Shown here in pieces: positions 63,690 through 64,000 of a stretch of 64,000 nt of DNA. The position numbers and the translations under genes were made by a program. The first letter of the stretch is position 1. Each line of letters opens with the position of its first letter. The notes under the pieces were generated by a model that saw only the letters and a list, made by a program, of their open reading frames with translations, had not been told where the DNA came from and made no database searches. Source of the DNA: JBFMFH01 sp964481395 (GTDB lineage Bacteria; Acidobacteriota; Vicinamibacteria; Vicinamibacterales; JAKQTR01); assembly GCA_964481395.1 (NCBI GenBank), contig CAYZYG010000011.1, positions 6,720 through 70,719 on the forward strand, given 5' to 3'.

Positions 63690-63945
63690 TCATGGAACCT
63701 CGTCGCACGGCCGTGCAGCCCGGCGCAGTATCGCTTGGTCAGCTTCTTCAGAAGCGCATCGCGATGGGAGGGACAGCGCGCTTCGATGTTCAAGGGCTCG
63801 AGTTCGACAGCAGTCGACGGTACTGCTTGGGTAGCACGTCGAGCAGCCCAGCCTCGGACGCCAGCCTCTCCAGGTTGTGGATTCTCGGCGGCACCCGATC
63901 GGCGTGCGAGGCCTGCCACGCAGCCTTGAGCATCTTCTCGGCGCC
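63690..63945 (-). pseudogene. HEPN-domain gene remnant, frameshifted
   Basis: One frame (63790-63945) reads AEKMLKAAWQASHADRVPPR, then IHNLERLASEAGLLDVLPKQ, YRRLLS and a stop. A second frame resumes LEPLNIEARCPSHRDALLKKLTKRY and runs on into the MNT frame. Together these are the C-terminal two thirds of a HEPN protein of the HEPN-MNT module. One frameshift near 63810 separates them. The N-terminus is missing: a TAG lies just upstream, at the edge of the repeat at 63949. The gene is therefore disrupted. Confidence 0.7.
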
Positions 63946-63948
63946 CTA

Positions 63949-64000
63949 GTGGCCCGTATCGGCTGAATCAATAGCGGTCTCCGGGCGGGGCATCCCGTCT
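63949..64000. mobile_element. Partial left end of a MITE-like element
   Basis: Starts AGTGGCCCGTATC and continues to gggcggggcatccc, a 14-base run shared with the element at 38577-38738 at a similar distance from its end. The window stops before the other end. It lies where the HEPN gene is broken. Confidence 0.45.

Overview
The window is GC-rich, protein-dense bacterial DNA from a draft scaffold with N runs at 12106-12115, 43463-43562 and 56830-56929. It has no rRNA gene. The gene mix points to Acidobacteriota, probably a Vicinamibacteria-like lineage: a large TonB-dependent receptor with a carboxypeptidase-regulatory N-terminal domain, CadC-like winged-helix/TPR regulators, a PadR regulator followed by a permease-prefix protein, a monomeric isocitrate dehydrogenase, and many short palindromic and heptamer repeats between genes. 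This placement is inferred from gene content only.

Region 0-18.7 kb: a TrpB2-type tryptophan synthase beta chain, an EfpL-like elongation factor, a truncated recQ remnant, a 5'-deoxyribonucleotidase, an RRM protein and two Crp/Fnr regulators. A very large cyclic beta-1,2-glucan synthase is split only by a scaffolding artefact. Four copies of the palindrome TGTKCA-N4-TGMACA lie in this part. They sit upstream of one Crp/Fnr gene, a secreted protein, a small membrane protein and a small hypothetical gene, and suggest a local regulon.

Region 18.9-34.2 kb: monomeric isocitrate dehydrogenase, then a lipid-type cluster. The cluster holds a short-chain dehydrogenase, a methyltransferase, a serine-palmitoyltransferase-like enzyme, a CDP-inositol-type cytidylyltransferase and a CDP-alcohol phosphatidyltransferase. 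An LtaS/OpgB-like phosphotransferase, a phosphoesterase fused to a barrel-like C-terminus, a DUF3943 outer-membrane protein and a coupled GNAT acyltransferase/PAP2 pair follow. Together they could make a phospho-sphingolipid or other phosphoinositol-type envelope lipid.

Region 34.3-49.2 kb: the TonB receptor and its neighbouring winged-helix regulators, a MITE-like hairpin element, secreted and coiled-coil hypotheticals, a SEC-C protein, a glycosyltransferase, a zinc alcohol dehydrogenase, a DUF6544 membrane protein, a DUF2283 gene pair, and tRNA-Asn next to a 46-bp direct repeat.

Region 49.3-54.7 kb is the most interesting part. A divergent nucleotidyltransferase faces a three-gene operon: a winged-helix-like protein, a 707-residue P-loop ATPase, and a 606-residue protein that fuses a Cas4/RecB-like PD-(D/E)XK nuclease to a complete RuvB-like AAA+ motor with its C-terminal winged helix. 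I know of no named defence system with this layout and propose it as a candidate new nuclease/branch-migration conflict system.

Region 54.8-64 kb: an isoprenylcysteine-methyltransferase-like membrane protein, VapBC, a PQQ-repeat protein (interrupted by a gap), an amidase/lactate-permease operon, a MATE/ANKH-like transporter, PadR with its operator, and a decayed HEPN-MNT module cut off by a repeat related to the element at 38.6 kb.
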